Positions 1-9,000 of a stretch of DNA of 15,729 bases are shown piece after piece (position 1 is the first letter of the stretch; each line of letters begins with the position of its first letter). The stretch is from contig DATDCV010000475.1 in assembly GCA_036524155.1 (NCBI GenBank), positions 1 through 15,729 on the forward strand. The letters are read 5' to 3'. Under the pieces are notes generated by a model. The model did no database searches. It was not told where the DNA came from and was given only the letters and a program-made list of their open reading frames with translations. The DNA comes from DATDCV01 sp036524155 (GTDB taxonomy: Bacteria > Verrucomicrobiota > Verrucomicrobiia > Limisphaerales > UBA8199). The position numbers were made by a program, and so were the translations under genes.

Positions 1-1
1 G

Positions 2-349
2 GGTGTGTTTGGCATTGGCTTCGACGTTTATCCCCATGCGACCGCCAACGACGTCTCGGCCCACTGGAACGGCACTCAAATGGTCAACGTGACGGTCCCC
101 ACTTCCACGCTCGATTTGGTGGCCGGCGTGTTTCATCATGCCAGGATCACCTTGCAGCATGTCACCGGCGGCGCGCGCGTCACGGTCACCCTCACCGGCG
201 ATATCAACCAAACTCCGGGAGCGCCGTACACGCCTATCACTAATTTCTTCATCGCCGGACTCAACCCGTTCGACTGCCGCGCGCAGTTTGGCGGGCGCAC
301 CGGCGGCCTCAACATGGCGGTGGATCTCGACAACTGCAACGTGCAGTTC
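2..349 (+). repeat. Lectin-like domain copy 1 (C-terminal part visible)
   Basis: This encodes the second half of a ConA-like domain: IGFDVYP, VSAHWNG, AGVFHHARITL, LTGDINQTPG and AVDLDNCNVQF. The same landmarks recur in the copies at 3100-3460 and 3580-3930. The DNA also shares stretches with the last copy, for example the same 14 bases at 125-138 and 3701-3714. The coding sequence then passes directly into what looks like the second half of an unrelated domain (FEDFDITAYL), so this copy may sit inside another domain. Confidence 0.7.
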
Positions 350-3300
350 CTGCCGCCCTCCGGCCCTGTCGCGTTCGAAGATTTCGACATTACCGCGTAC
401 CTCGACCGGCTTGTGCCCGGCCAAAACGTGCTGGCGCTGCAAGGACTGAACATCTCGCGAGGCAGCTCGAACTTCCTCGTCCAGCCGACTTTGGCTGGCC
501 GCCAGTTAGCCTTGGTCGCCTCGCCGACGTATCTGTATCCGCCAACGCCGGGCGCGTGGAACGACAGCGCCGGCTCGCCGGTGATCCCGTCAGTAACATT
601 CCTGCCGCCCGCCGGCGTTTACTCCAGCAACACCGTCGCGGTCGCCCTGGCGTCGTCTTCTTCATCGGCCAGGATTCGCTATACGGTCGACGGGTCGGCC
701 CCCGGGACTAACTCGTCCATCTACAACAGTCCGATTGTGATTGCCGCCAACGCGACGTTCCGGGCACAGGCGGAGCTCGACGGCGTGCTCGGCGAGGTCA
801 CCGCCGCCAGCTACACTTTGCTGGACTCGAGCATCACCAATTTCAACAGCAACCTCCCGCTGGTGATCATTGACACACTGGGACAGGCCATCCCGGACGG
901 CTCGAAGGTTGGCGCCTATGCGACCTTCATCGATACCAACACCCCAAGCGGCCGAACCTCGCTCCGCAGCCCGGGCAATTATACCGGGCGGATGGGCATT
1001 GGGCTGCACGGCTACAGCTCGCTGCAGTTCCCGAAAAAGCCATATAACCTCGAACTGGACGATGAGAGTGACAACGCTCTGGACCATAAGCTGCTGGGGA
1101 TGCCGGCGGGGAGTGATTGGCTTCTTTACCCCCCTTACAGCGACAAGACACTACTCAACAACGTCATCTCCCACGAACTCTTCGAAGCCATGGGGCACTA
1201 CGCCGTTCGGCGCAGATACGTCGAAGTCTTCCTGCATCGCACCGCCGGCCGCCTCAGTTCGAGCGACTACCAGGGCATCTACGTCCTGCTCGAACGCATC
1301 CGGGTGCACAAAAACCGCGTGGACGTTCCGACACTGACCCCGACCGACAACCTGCCGCCGGAGGTGACAGGCGGGTACCTGTTCTCGAAGGACCGTGTGG
1401 ACCCGGGCAGCGTGACCGTGACGACGAGCAGTGGCCAGCAGTTGAACGTGCTCTACCCCAAACCCGACAAGATCTCGCAACCTCAATATGATTATTTTGG
1501 GGGTTACCTGAATGCATTCGAAGCCGCTTTATACAGCGCGAACTGGCGCGACCCGCTCACGGGCTACGCGGCTTACATCGATGTCGATTCCTTTGTCGAT
1601 TACCACTGGATCGTCGAGTACCCGAAGAACATCGACGGCGTTCGTCTGAGCAATTACCTGCACAAGCATCGGAACGGCAAAATCCACGAAGGACCGATCT
1701 GGGACTGGGATCTGAGCTGGGGCAACGCCAACTATGCCGACGGGGGCAGGACCAACGGCTGGTACTACCCGCTGATGGGCGACAGCGACGACATGTGGCT
1801 GCGCAAGCTCCGCACTGACCCCGATTTTGCCCAGCGCATCATCGACCGCTGGGGAGAGTTGCGGGTGGGTGTGTTTAGCGAATCCAATGTTTTGGCCCGA
1901 ATCGACCAAATCACCAATTACCTCTACGAGGCCCAGGCGCGCGAATTTGCCTGCTGGCCGCGCCTGGGGACATACGTTTGGCCCAATCCGGATGGCGCCG
2001 CCGGGGGCTGGGATGTCGATTATGTCAACCCCACCAGCTATGCGGGGATCATCGCGGAGTCCAGGAAATACTTTGTGGGCCGCTACCACTGGATTGACGA
2101 ACAGTTCGTGCCCGCGCCGGCGGTGGCGACGAACGGGGCGCAGGTGAGCCTGGCCGTGTTGCTGGGCACGATCTATTACACCCTGGACGGGACCGATCCG
2201 CGAGCCGCCGGTGGCGGGCTCAGTCCCTCGGCCAGGCTATACACGGGCACCATCACGCTTTCCGCCAACGCCGGAATCATTGCGCGCGCCTTCCACACCA
2301 ACGCCTGGAGCCCGCCGGCCCGGGCGGTCTATGTCGCCGTAATGCCCTCGCTGCGCATCACCGAAATCAACTACCATCCAACGCCCCCGCCCACCAACAG
2401 TCCCTACACCGAGGATGATTTCGAGTTTGTCGAGGTGCAAAACACCGGCGCAAACGCCATCAACCTGGCGGGCGCCCGCATCGGCGGCGGCATCAGTTTC
2501 ACGTTTTCGCCAAACGAATTGGCCCTGACGGGGTCGCCCACGACCAACAATTTTGACGGTGGCGGCACGTCCTACACGACCTCCAGGCTCGGCCAGAACC
2601 CGGCCGCCTCTGTGACCAACGGTCCCTCGGGAAACCTGCTCAGCCTGTTGTACAGCGGAACTAACGCTACCCGTAACCGAGTCACGTTCCAGCAGACGGC
2701 CGCCACGGCCTACGACCGGCTGATCGCCGACTTCGACTTTCGCGCAGCAGCTACACCTCCCGCTTCGGCGAGCGGCACACCCACGCCGCAGAACTTCGAT
2801 TCCGCCGGCACCGCTTACACGCTCGCCGGCTCGACCACCCCGAGCATCCAGACTGCGGATTCGGGTTCGACCGGGGATTTTCTGCGACTGGTGCCTGCCA
2901 CGGGAAGCCAGAGTGGCCGGATCGCTTTTGATCGCACCGCTTCAGGCGCGTTTAACACAGTCATCGCCACGTTCGACTTCCGCATCACCCCGCCCTCGGA
3001 GCAAAACCAGGCCGACGGCTTCGCATTCGCGCTGCTCAGCACCGCTACTTATGGGACCACGGGCGTTGGGCCGTCTTTCGCCGAAGAGCCAAATATCTCC
3101 AAATCCATCGGCGTCGGCTTTGACGACTACGACAACGCTTCCACTCCCGCGGAACCCAACAACAACCATATCTCGCTCCACTGGAATGGCGCGCTAGTCG
3201 GGTACCCGGTCACGCCCTCCTTTGACATGTCGAATGGGAAGTTCCATCGCGCGCAAATCATCGTGTCGTTCTCGGGCAACAACGCCTACGTGACGGTGCG

Positions 3301-5755
3301 GTTGACGCCGGACATCAACGGCACTCCGGGCCCCACGGAGACCGTCCTGCAGAACGCCCTGATTGCCGGCGCCGCCGCTTATGAAAGCCGCGCCGCCTTC
3401 GCCGCGCGCACCGGTGGCGCGTGGGCATCGCATGACCTCGACAACGTCAACGTGCAGTACAGGTCCAACGCGGCGCTCGCCTCGGGTTTATCGCTGTTGT
3501 TCCTGCCCACCGCGCAATTCGGCGACACGGGCGCCGGCACCACGCTCGCCAACTTCACCGACTATCCTCTGGTCACCAACACCCTCGCGCTGGACCTGGC
3601 GTTTAACCCGTCCAACCTCGTCAACGACGTTTCGCTTTACTGGGACGCGAAGCTCGCCGCCAGTTACAGCCCCGCCCCGGCAGTGCTGGACCTCGATGCG
3701 GGCGTGTTTCATCACGCGCACGTCCAGCTCGATGCCGGCAACGGCGGCGTCTACGCGACGCTGACTCTTACGCCCGACGTTTTCGTCACTCCCGGCACGC
3801 CGGTCAACGTGTGTTCGAATCTTTACGTCCCGGGCGTCGCGCTCGGCAACAGCCGGATCGAGTTCGCCGCCCGCAACGGCGGCCTCGCCGCGAGAGTAGA
3901 CCTCGACAACGTCCAGGCCGCCTACCAGGTGCTGGCGCCGATGGTGTTGAACCCGGGGGAAGCGATCGTGGTGGTCCACAACCAGGCCGCCTTCATCTTG
4001 CGCTACGGCACGGGCATCCGCATCGCCGGCGAGTTCAGCGGGGCCCTCAACAACGCCGGCGACCGCCTGACGCTGCTCGGGCCGGTGGGTGGGCCCATCC
4101 TGGATTTTTCTTACGACCCGGCCTGGTATCCGATCACCGACGGCGCCGGCTTCTCGCTCGTCGCCGTTGACCCGTCCGCGCCCGCCGCCAACTGGGGCCT
4201 GGCGGCAAACTGGCGGCCCTCCAGCGAAGCCTCTGGCTCGCCCGGGTTCGTTGACCCGCCCCCGCGGGTTGTCGCGCCGGTGCTCGTGAACGAAGCGCTC
4301 GCCCATCCCGTGCCGCCGGAGCTTGAGCGCATCGAGTTGTACAACCCGAACCCGACCAACGTGGATGTCAGCGGCTGGTATCTGAGCGACGCCTTTTCGC
4401 AGCCGCAGAAATATCGCATCCCCTATGGCACCAGCATCGGGCCCGGCGGCTTCGCGGTCTTCACGTCGGCTGATTTCAACGCCGCGCCCGGGTTCAGCTC
4501 GAGCTTTGGCCTGGATGCCGGAGGCGACGACGCTTGGCTGTTCTCCGCCGACTTCAGTGGCCAGCTTACCGGATATTACCATGGCTACCACTTCGGGGCC
4601 TCGGACGAGGGCTTCAGCTTCGGGCGCTACGTCAACAGCCTGGGCGATGCCGATTTCGTCGCGCAGGCCGCCACGTCGTTCGGCACCAACAACAGCCTGC
4701 CGCTCGTGGGCCCGGTGGTGATCTCGGAAATCATGTACCAACCGCCGCAAACCGGCGGCAACACCAACGCGTTCCTCGAGTATATCGAGCTGCAAAATAT
4801 TACTGCCACCCCGGTGCCGCTTTACAGCCCCAGCCTGCCGCTGAACACCTGGCATCTGCGCGACGCCGTCCAATTTGATTTTCCGGCCGTCGTCGTGCTC
4901 GACCCCGGCCAGCGCGTTCTCGTCGTCGGGTTTGATCCTTCCGACCCCGCCGGCCTCGCCGCGTTTCGCGCCGTTTACCCTCTCACCACCAATGCGCGGA
5001 TCTTCGGTCCCTGGCAGGGCCATCTCGAGAACTCCGACGAGCGCATCGAGCTGCGCCGCCCAGGCCAGCTCACCGCGGCGGGCACCGTGCCGAGCGTGCT
5101 CGTCGAGACCGTTCATTTCCGCAGCACCGCTCCCTGGCCGGAAGCCGCCGCGGGACTCGGCAGCTCCCTCCAGCGCGCCGTCCTCACCGCTTACGGCAAC
5201 GATCCAACCAACTGGTTCGCCGCCGGCCTTTCGCCCGGCTCCTCGAATTTCTCGAATCAGCCGCCCGACGTCGCCGTCACTTCCCCCGTTGACGGCGCGA
5301 CGGTGATGGTCCCGGACAACCTTCTCATCGCCGCCGCGGCCAGCGACGCCGACGGCTCGGTCGTCAAGGTGGAGTTTTTCGTCGACGGCATCAAACTGGG
5401 TGAAACAACCAACGCGCCTCTGAACTGTCTTTGGTCCAATGCGGTCGCCGGCGTGCATCGCCTAACGGCCGCCGCCCGCGACAACTCGGGCAATTACTCC
5501 GTTTCGGCGGCCGTGACCATCACCGCCGCTGGTCCGGCCTTGTCCATCAGCCAGTCCGCCCTCAGCCTAAACCTCGCCTGGCCGAGCAACTCGGGGGAGT
5601 TCCGCCTGCACATGACCACGAACCTCGAGCCCGCTTTTTGGGTGCCCCTTACCAATACGCCGGTCTTCTCCAACGGTCAGTGGCGCCTCGCCCTCTCGCC
5701 TCTCACCAACGAGACCTCCTTCTACCGCCTCTTGCTCCAAACCCCCGTGCCGTAA
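2..5755 (+). CDS. Giant exported CotH-kinase / lamin-tail / lectin multidomain protein, 5'-partial
   Basis: The reading frame is open through the left edge, so the N-terminus and any signal peptide are missing. Residue numbers here count from the GTG codon at base 5; 1916 residues are visible. In order: the end of a ConA-like lectin domain (1-115); the end of another beta domain (FEDFDITAYL, about 122-170); a chitobiase-C-like module (196-272, YTVDGSAPG); a CotH kinase-like domain (about 285-700); a second chitobiase-C-like module (703-779, YTLDGTDP); a lamin-tail domain split by nested lectins (781-834 and 1311-1415); two more lamin-tail domains (about 1424-1562 and 1569-1750); an Ig-like domain (1753-1840, VKVEFFVDG); and a C-terminal module ending SFYRLLLQ (1847-1916). 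The CotH part has FPKKPYNLEL, SDKTLLNNVI, YQGIYVLLERI, KNIDG (D544, candidate catalytic) and WDWDLSWGN (D567/D569, candidate metal ligands). CotH proteins are atypical kinases known from spore coats; the substrate here is unknown. Surface or extracellular location is inferred. Confidence 0.88.
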   Translation, partial: GVFGIGFDVYPHATANDVSAHWNGTQMVNVTVPTSTLDLVAGVFHHARITLQHVTGGARVTVTLTGDINQTPGAPYTPITNFFIAGLNPFDCRAQFGGRTGGLNMAVDLDNCNVQFLPPSGPVAFEDFDITAYLDRLVPGQNVLALQGLNISRGSSNFLVQPTLAGRQLALVASPTYLYPPTPGAWNDSAGSPVIPSVTFLPPAGVYSSNTVAVALASSSSSARIRYTVDGSAPGTNSSIYNSPIVIAANATFRAQAELDGVLGEVTAASYTLLDSSITNFNSNLPLVIIDTLGQAIPDGSKVGAYATFIDTNTPSGRTSLRSPGNYTGRMGIGLHGYSSLQFPKKPYNLELDDESDNALDHKLLGMPAGSDWLLYPPYSDKTLLNNVISHELFEAMGHYAVRRRYVEVFLHRTAGRLSSSDYQGIYVLLERIRVHKNRVDVPTLTPTDNLPPEVTGGYLFSKDRVDPGSVTVTTSSGQQLNVLYPKPDKISQPQYDYFGGYLNAFEAALYSANWRDPLTGYAAYIDVDSFVDYHWIVEYPKNIDGVRLSNYLHKHRNGKIHEGPIWDWDLSWGNANYADGGRTNGWYYPLMGDSDDMWLRKLRTDPDFAQRIIDRWGELRVGVFSESNVLARIDQITNYLYEAQAREFACWPRLGTYVWPNPDGAAGGWDVDYVNPTSYAGIIAESRKYFVGRYHWIDEQFVPAPAVATNGAQVSLAVLLGTIYYTLDGTDPRAAGGGLSPSARLYTGTITLSANAGIIARAFHTNAWSPPARAVYVAVMPSLRITEINYHPTPPPTNSPYTEDDFEFVEVQNTGANAINLAGARIGGGISFTFSPNELALTGSPTTNNFDGGGTSYTTSRLGQNPAASVTNGPSGNLLSLLYSGTNATRNRVTFQQTAATAYDRLIADFDFRAAATPPASASGTPTPQNFDSAGTAYTLAGSTTPSIQTADSGSTGDFLRLVPATGSQSGRIAFDRTASGAFNTVIATFDFRITPPSEQNQADGFAFALLSTATYGTTGVGPSFAEEPNISKSIGVGFDDYDNASTPAEPNNNHISLHWNGALVGYPVTPSFDMSNGKFHRAQIIVSFSGNNAYVTVRLTPDINGTPGPTETVLQNALIAGAAAYESRAAFAARTGGAWASHDLDNVNVQYRSNAALASGLSLLFLPTAQFGDTGAGTTLANFTDYPLVTNTLALDLAFNPSNLVNDVSLYWDAKLAASYSPAPAVLDLDAGVFHHAHVQLDAGNGGVYATLTLTPDVFVTPGTPVNVCSNLYVPGVALGNSRIEFAARNGGLAARVDLDNVQAAYQVLAPMVLNPGEAIVVVHNQAAFILRYGTGIRIAGEFSGALNNAGDRLTLLGPVGGPILDFSYDPAWYPITDGAGFSLVAVDPSAPAANWGLAANWRPSSEASGSPGFVDPPPRVVAPVLVNEALAHPVPPELERIELYNPNPTNVDVSGWYLSDAFSQPQKYRIPYGTSIGPGGFAVFTSADFNAAPGFSSSFGLDAGGDDAWLFSADFSGQLTGYYHGYHFGASDEGFSFGRYVNSLGDADFVAQAATSFGTNNSLPLVGPVVISEIMYQPPQTGGNTNAFLEYIELQNITATPVPLYSPSLPLNTWHLRDAVQFDFPAVVVLDPGQRVLVVGFDPSDPAGLAAFRAVYPLTTNARIFGPWQGHLENSDERIELRRPGQLTAAGTVPSVLVETVHFRSTAPWPEAAAGLGSSLQRAVLTAYGNDPTNWFAAGLSPGSSNFSNQPPDVAVTSPVDGATVMVPDNLLIAAAASDADGSVVKVEFFVDGIKLGETTNAPLNCLWSNAVAGVHRLTAAARDNSGNYSVSAAVTITAAGPALSISQSALSLNLAWPSNSGEFRLHMTTNLEPAFWVPLTNTPVFSNGQWRLALSPLTNETSFYRLLLQTPVP
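2540..3930 (+). repeat. Outer lectin-like domain inserted in a lamin-tail domain (split copy)
   Basis: The first half (residues about 848-924) runs from NFDGGGTSYT to IADFDFR and PPASASG. The second half (about 1156-1305) runs from ASGLSLLFLPTAQFGDTG to RVDLDNVQAAY. The two halves total about 225 residues, close to the 231 of the uninterrupted inner copy. The flanks are the two halves of one lamin-tail domain: DFEFVEVQNTG...GGISFTF on the left and VLNPGEAIVVV...GDRLTLL...FSYDPAWYP on the right. Confidence 0.72.
2777..3469 (+). repeat. Inner complete lectin-like domain nested in the outer copy
   Basis: A complete ConA-like domain (residues about 925-1155) runs from NFDSAGTAYT through VIATFDFRI, ADGFAFALL, SIGVGFDDYD, ISLHWNG, KFHRAQIIV, LTPDINGTPG and SHDLDNVNVQY. 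It lies between the two halves of another copy of the same domain. The joins show PASASG on the left and AALASG on the right, a weak match that could be a trace of the insertion site. Confidence 0.72.
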
Positions 5756-5772
5756 ACCGGGTGCTCCAAGCT

Positions 5773-5835
5773 GGGACGCATTCCTCGGCGTCCCGAGTCT
5801 GCCTGGGACGAGCGTCACGCGGTGGAACGCGTCCC
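5773..5835. repeat. Pair of GGGACGC-type palindromic hairpins in intergenic DNA
   Basis: The first hairpin has a perfect 7-bp stem, GGGACGC (5773-5779) with GCGTCCC (5788-5794), and an 8-base loop. Ten bases further on, GGGACG (5805-5810) can pair with CGTCCC (5830-5835) around a larger loop that contains an inner GCGT/ACGC pairing. Neither is followed by a T-run, so a classical terminator role is doubtful. The doubled arms suggest a dispersed REP-like element. The rest of the 286-bp gap (5756-6041) shows nothing convincing beyond the ribosome binding site of the next gene. Confidence 0.55.
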
Positions 5836-6031
5836 TGCCATAACCCTCGGCTGACTGTTAGCAGGCATGGGCACAAGGATTGGCGCGCCTCGCTTCCGCA
5901 CAACGGGAGCCGCTGGGTTACGCTCTCTGGGAAGTACCAGGGCGGTCGAAGGCGGCGGGCACAAGAAAGGAAAGCTTCAGGAGGCTGGCCGGCGCTTGCG
6001 GTGGATGGCGGCACGCGCACATAATCGCTGC

Positions 6032-6036
6032 GAGGG
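6032..6036 (+). promoter_or_regulatory. Ribosome binding site fixing the start at 6042
   Basis: GAGGG lies 5 bases before the ATG at 6042. The in-frame ATG at 6063 has no comparable site, and the far upstream ATG at 5880 would put 54 unrelated residues in front of a signal peptide. Confidence 0.6.
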
Positions 6037-6041
6037 ATCGT

Positions 6042-9000
6042 ATGCGACCGAACGAAAAGCTAATGATATATGAAAAAGGCGGGCTCTGCCTTATTGCGTG
6101 CTTGTCGCTGTTTTGGGCGGTTACGCTCCCGGCCCGGGGCGCCAATCCGGTGCTTACGGTGGCAGCGGTGGGCAGCCAGGGCTTCGACGTGCGTGCCGAC
6201 GGCGTGCTGGTGGCGCCGATCCGTCTGGCCGCCAACGGCGCGATTGTCGCCGACCAGACCTCGGCTACCTCGACCAGTGTCCGCCTGTCTGCGTTGCGCG
6301 CGAAGGACTCGGCGGCCGTCACTTTCGCGCCCGATGATTTTGTCAGCATCACCATCCCCCCGGCGGGTTCGGCGGTCTGGGAGCCGGTCGTGCAGTTCAA
6401 GCTGACGATCCGCGGGTTCGACACGAATAAATGGCTGGCGTTGTTTTCCGGCGGACCGGCGCCGTTTCATTTCCTGGTGTGCCCGCTGCCCACGGCGAAA
6501 GTGTGGCACCAGCGCGGGTGGCTGAACGCGACGCCCGTGGATGACCCGTTTCCGCTGTTGCAGGACGTGCATGTGGGCTCCCCTGAGATCTCGTGCCTGT
6601 GGAACACGAACTGGAGCTACATCTGCCCGGTAGGCGGCCACTCAATACCGATGATTGGGCTGTGGGATCCCGAGGCCGGCTTGTATGTCGGCTACGATTT
6701 CCAGGGGGCGCGTGTGGCGGATGGATCCGAAAGATACATCGCCACCGCCTATTGCTGGCGACAGGACGGCACCACCAATTTCGTCACGCTCGCGTATCCC
6801 CACGGGGGCCTGCGTTTCGGCCAGAAGGTCTATCCGCGCGGCGGCGAGGTGCTGGCGTCGTGGTTTCACCTTGAGATCGATAATAACCTGCCAGGCACGG
6901 AGGATCCCAACGAACGGTTCCAGGCGCGGTTGTTTGAGCGCTACACCAACGCGCTGCCGGCGGTGCCGGCCATGAATGATATGGCGTGGATTCCCGGCTC
7001 CGCACGGCGACAGACCTTCCCGAATCCGCCCGGACTTACTCTCTACGGTACGGACAACGGGAGCGTGTTCCGGCCGCCGTCCGCGGTGGTACTCAGGGGC
7101 TGGACGGGGCATCGCGAGATGCCCATCGACACAGCCGTAGACAACGGGAATTTGACAGGTGTCGTCGGTGCACGTGCCCAGGCGGATTACTTGCTGACCA
7201 ATTTCGCCAGAGTGTTCACCGCCGGCGGCGACACCTGCCTCTACTGGACCAAGCCACTCGCAGGCGCCTGGTACCCGGAGTGGGGCGGGACGAATGTCAC
7301 CAGCTTGCACAACTCGGAAGGCTGGTACACCGCGCGCGTGCTGGTGGAACTCTACCGCTACGACCGGCAGCGCGGCGTGCAAAACCCCGTCTATTTACAG
7401 GCGATCGACCGCCTCTTCAATTGGGCTAAGCACTTCGTCTGGAGCAGGAACGAGTTCGACGATGTCCCTTCCTCGCCCTTTGCCATCGGCTCAACGCTCT
7501 GCTCGGCATTCCTGCTTGATTATTATTTCACGTTCAAAGACGACGCTGTGCGGGCCGCCAGCGCCGCACTCGCGCTGCGGCTCGCCGGAAATGTCACTTG
7601 GCGGTATCTCCAGTGCTGGGCGATGGATTCCGACCGCTCGGATGCCGCCGTGGACAGCGCGTTCATCGCCGAGCCGAACAGCGGCCGGGACTGGGCGGCG
7701 CTCGGCTGCGCCAACGAGGTGAACTGGAACATCGACGCGCTGACCCAGGTCTACGTCCATACCGGCGACCCGCGGATGAGTTATTACCTGCGGGGCATGC
7801 TCCAGCGGTGGCCCGCCCTTTACCGGCCCATTTACCAGCCGTCGATTGCGCAGTACGGAAGCGACTCCCTGACGGAAGGTTACGGCATTTTTGACGGCGC
7901 CGGCCCTGGTCGTGGCGGACGTTATGACTATGGCTTCACGGAACCGCTTCCCTTCAACGAGCCGATCGGCGCTTCGGTGCTCAGGATCATCGCCGGCGCG
8001 CGCGCTTGCATCGCCTTTAATAAAGGCGGCACCGGCAAAGACGTCGCCGACTACCGAACCGACGGCAACGGGAACTGCTCCTTCCGCGTCGTCGCGAACA
8101 CCTCTCCGTTCTTCGATGCGACATTTTCCTATCCCTTCGTTGATATCTCGCGCTTGACGGTGACTCGTCGGCGCGGCACACAGTTCGTTACTTTAGGGCC
8201 GAGTCTGCTCCAACATCCATCGCAGTCCCCAAGCTCGCTCTATTTCGTGCAGCTCATGACCGGCGACGTGATCACCATCGGCAATATCTCCACCAACTCG
8301 CCCGTGATCGTCACCCCGACGCCGCTGGTCTATGACGAAAGTGCCGTTCAATCCGTCACGAACGGGCTATTCGTCTCCCTGGGACTGCCGGGGACCTCGC
8401 TCCTGGCGCAGGACTGGTCGGACCCGAACTCGTTCGCCGGCCTGGTGCCCGGCCTGCGCTGGGTCTGCGGCGTTCCTTACCAACAACGGCTCAAAGGGGC
8501 GACCAACCTCGTTCCCGCGGCCGCTTCGGGCGCCTACGCGGTGGTGGTTGCCTACTCGCCACCAACAGACCAAACGTTGACCGCGGCGCCAAGAGTCGTG
8601 CTCGACGACGGCACGCCGTTGCCGTTGCACGGGCAACCTGCGCCCGCCTGGCGCGCCTGGCCGATGCTCTTCAACCGCCGCGTGCTCGTCGATTACGCAC
8701 TGCTGCCTGCCGGACGCTCGGTCCAGCAGGTGGATCCGAAGGGGGCGCTGGTGATGGACCTGACAGTTTTCATGGGAAATCAAACCACCTGGCAGGCCTT
8801 CGAATCGACGCTGACGAACGCCGGCGCCGCTTTTGCGATCGAGGAGCAACAGCGCCAGATGCTGCTCGCCCTTCGCGCCAGTTACGCGCAGCTACCGTCC
8901 GACAAGATGGCGTTGTTGCCGCTGAGCACCTCCGGGGCGGCGGCTAACTTTGCAGCCTTGACCGGCCTCAGCCTCAAATGGCGCTCACTGACGGAGACCC

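Noticed and set aside
2507..3934. The nested lectins as an assembly error.
   Set aside because: The three copies are well diverged in DNA and protein and the frame is kept at every join, which a misassembly of near-identical repeats would not give. Long reads would settle it.
3488..5458. A 656-codon open frame on the minus strand opposite the giant CotH protein.
   Set aside because: It is antisense to clear lamin-tail and Ig-like domains, is rich in R, G, V and E with no recognisable motif, and is what high third-position GC produces opposite a long gene.
5431..6024. A 197-codon plus-strand frame across the end of the CotH gene and the following gap.
   Set aside because: It is mostly an alternate frame of coding DNA and the hairpin region, with a low-complexity R, G and P composition.
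5880..6041. An upstream start for the second large protein at 5880.
   Set aside because: It would place 54 residues without character before a normal signal peptide. The ATG at 6042 has a GAGGG ribosome binding site.
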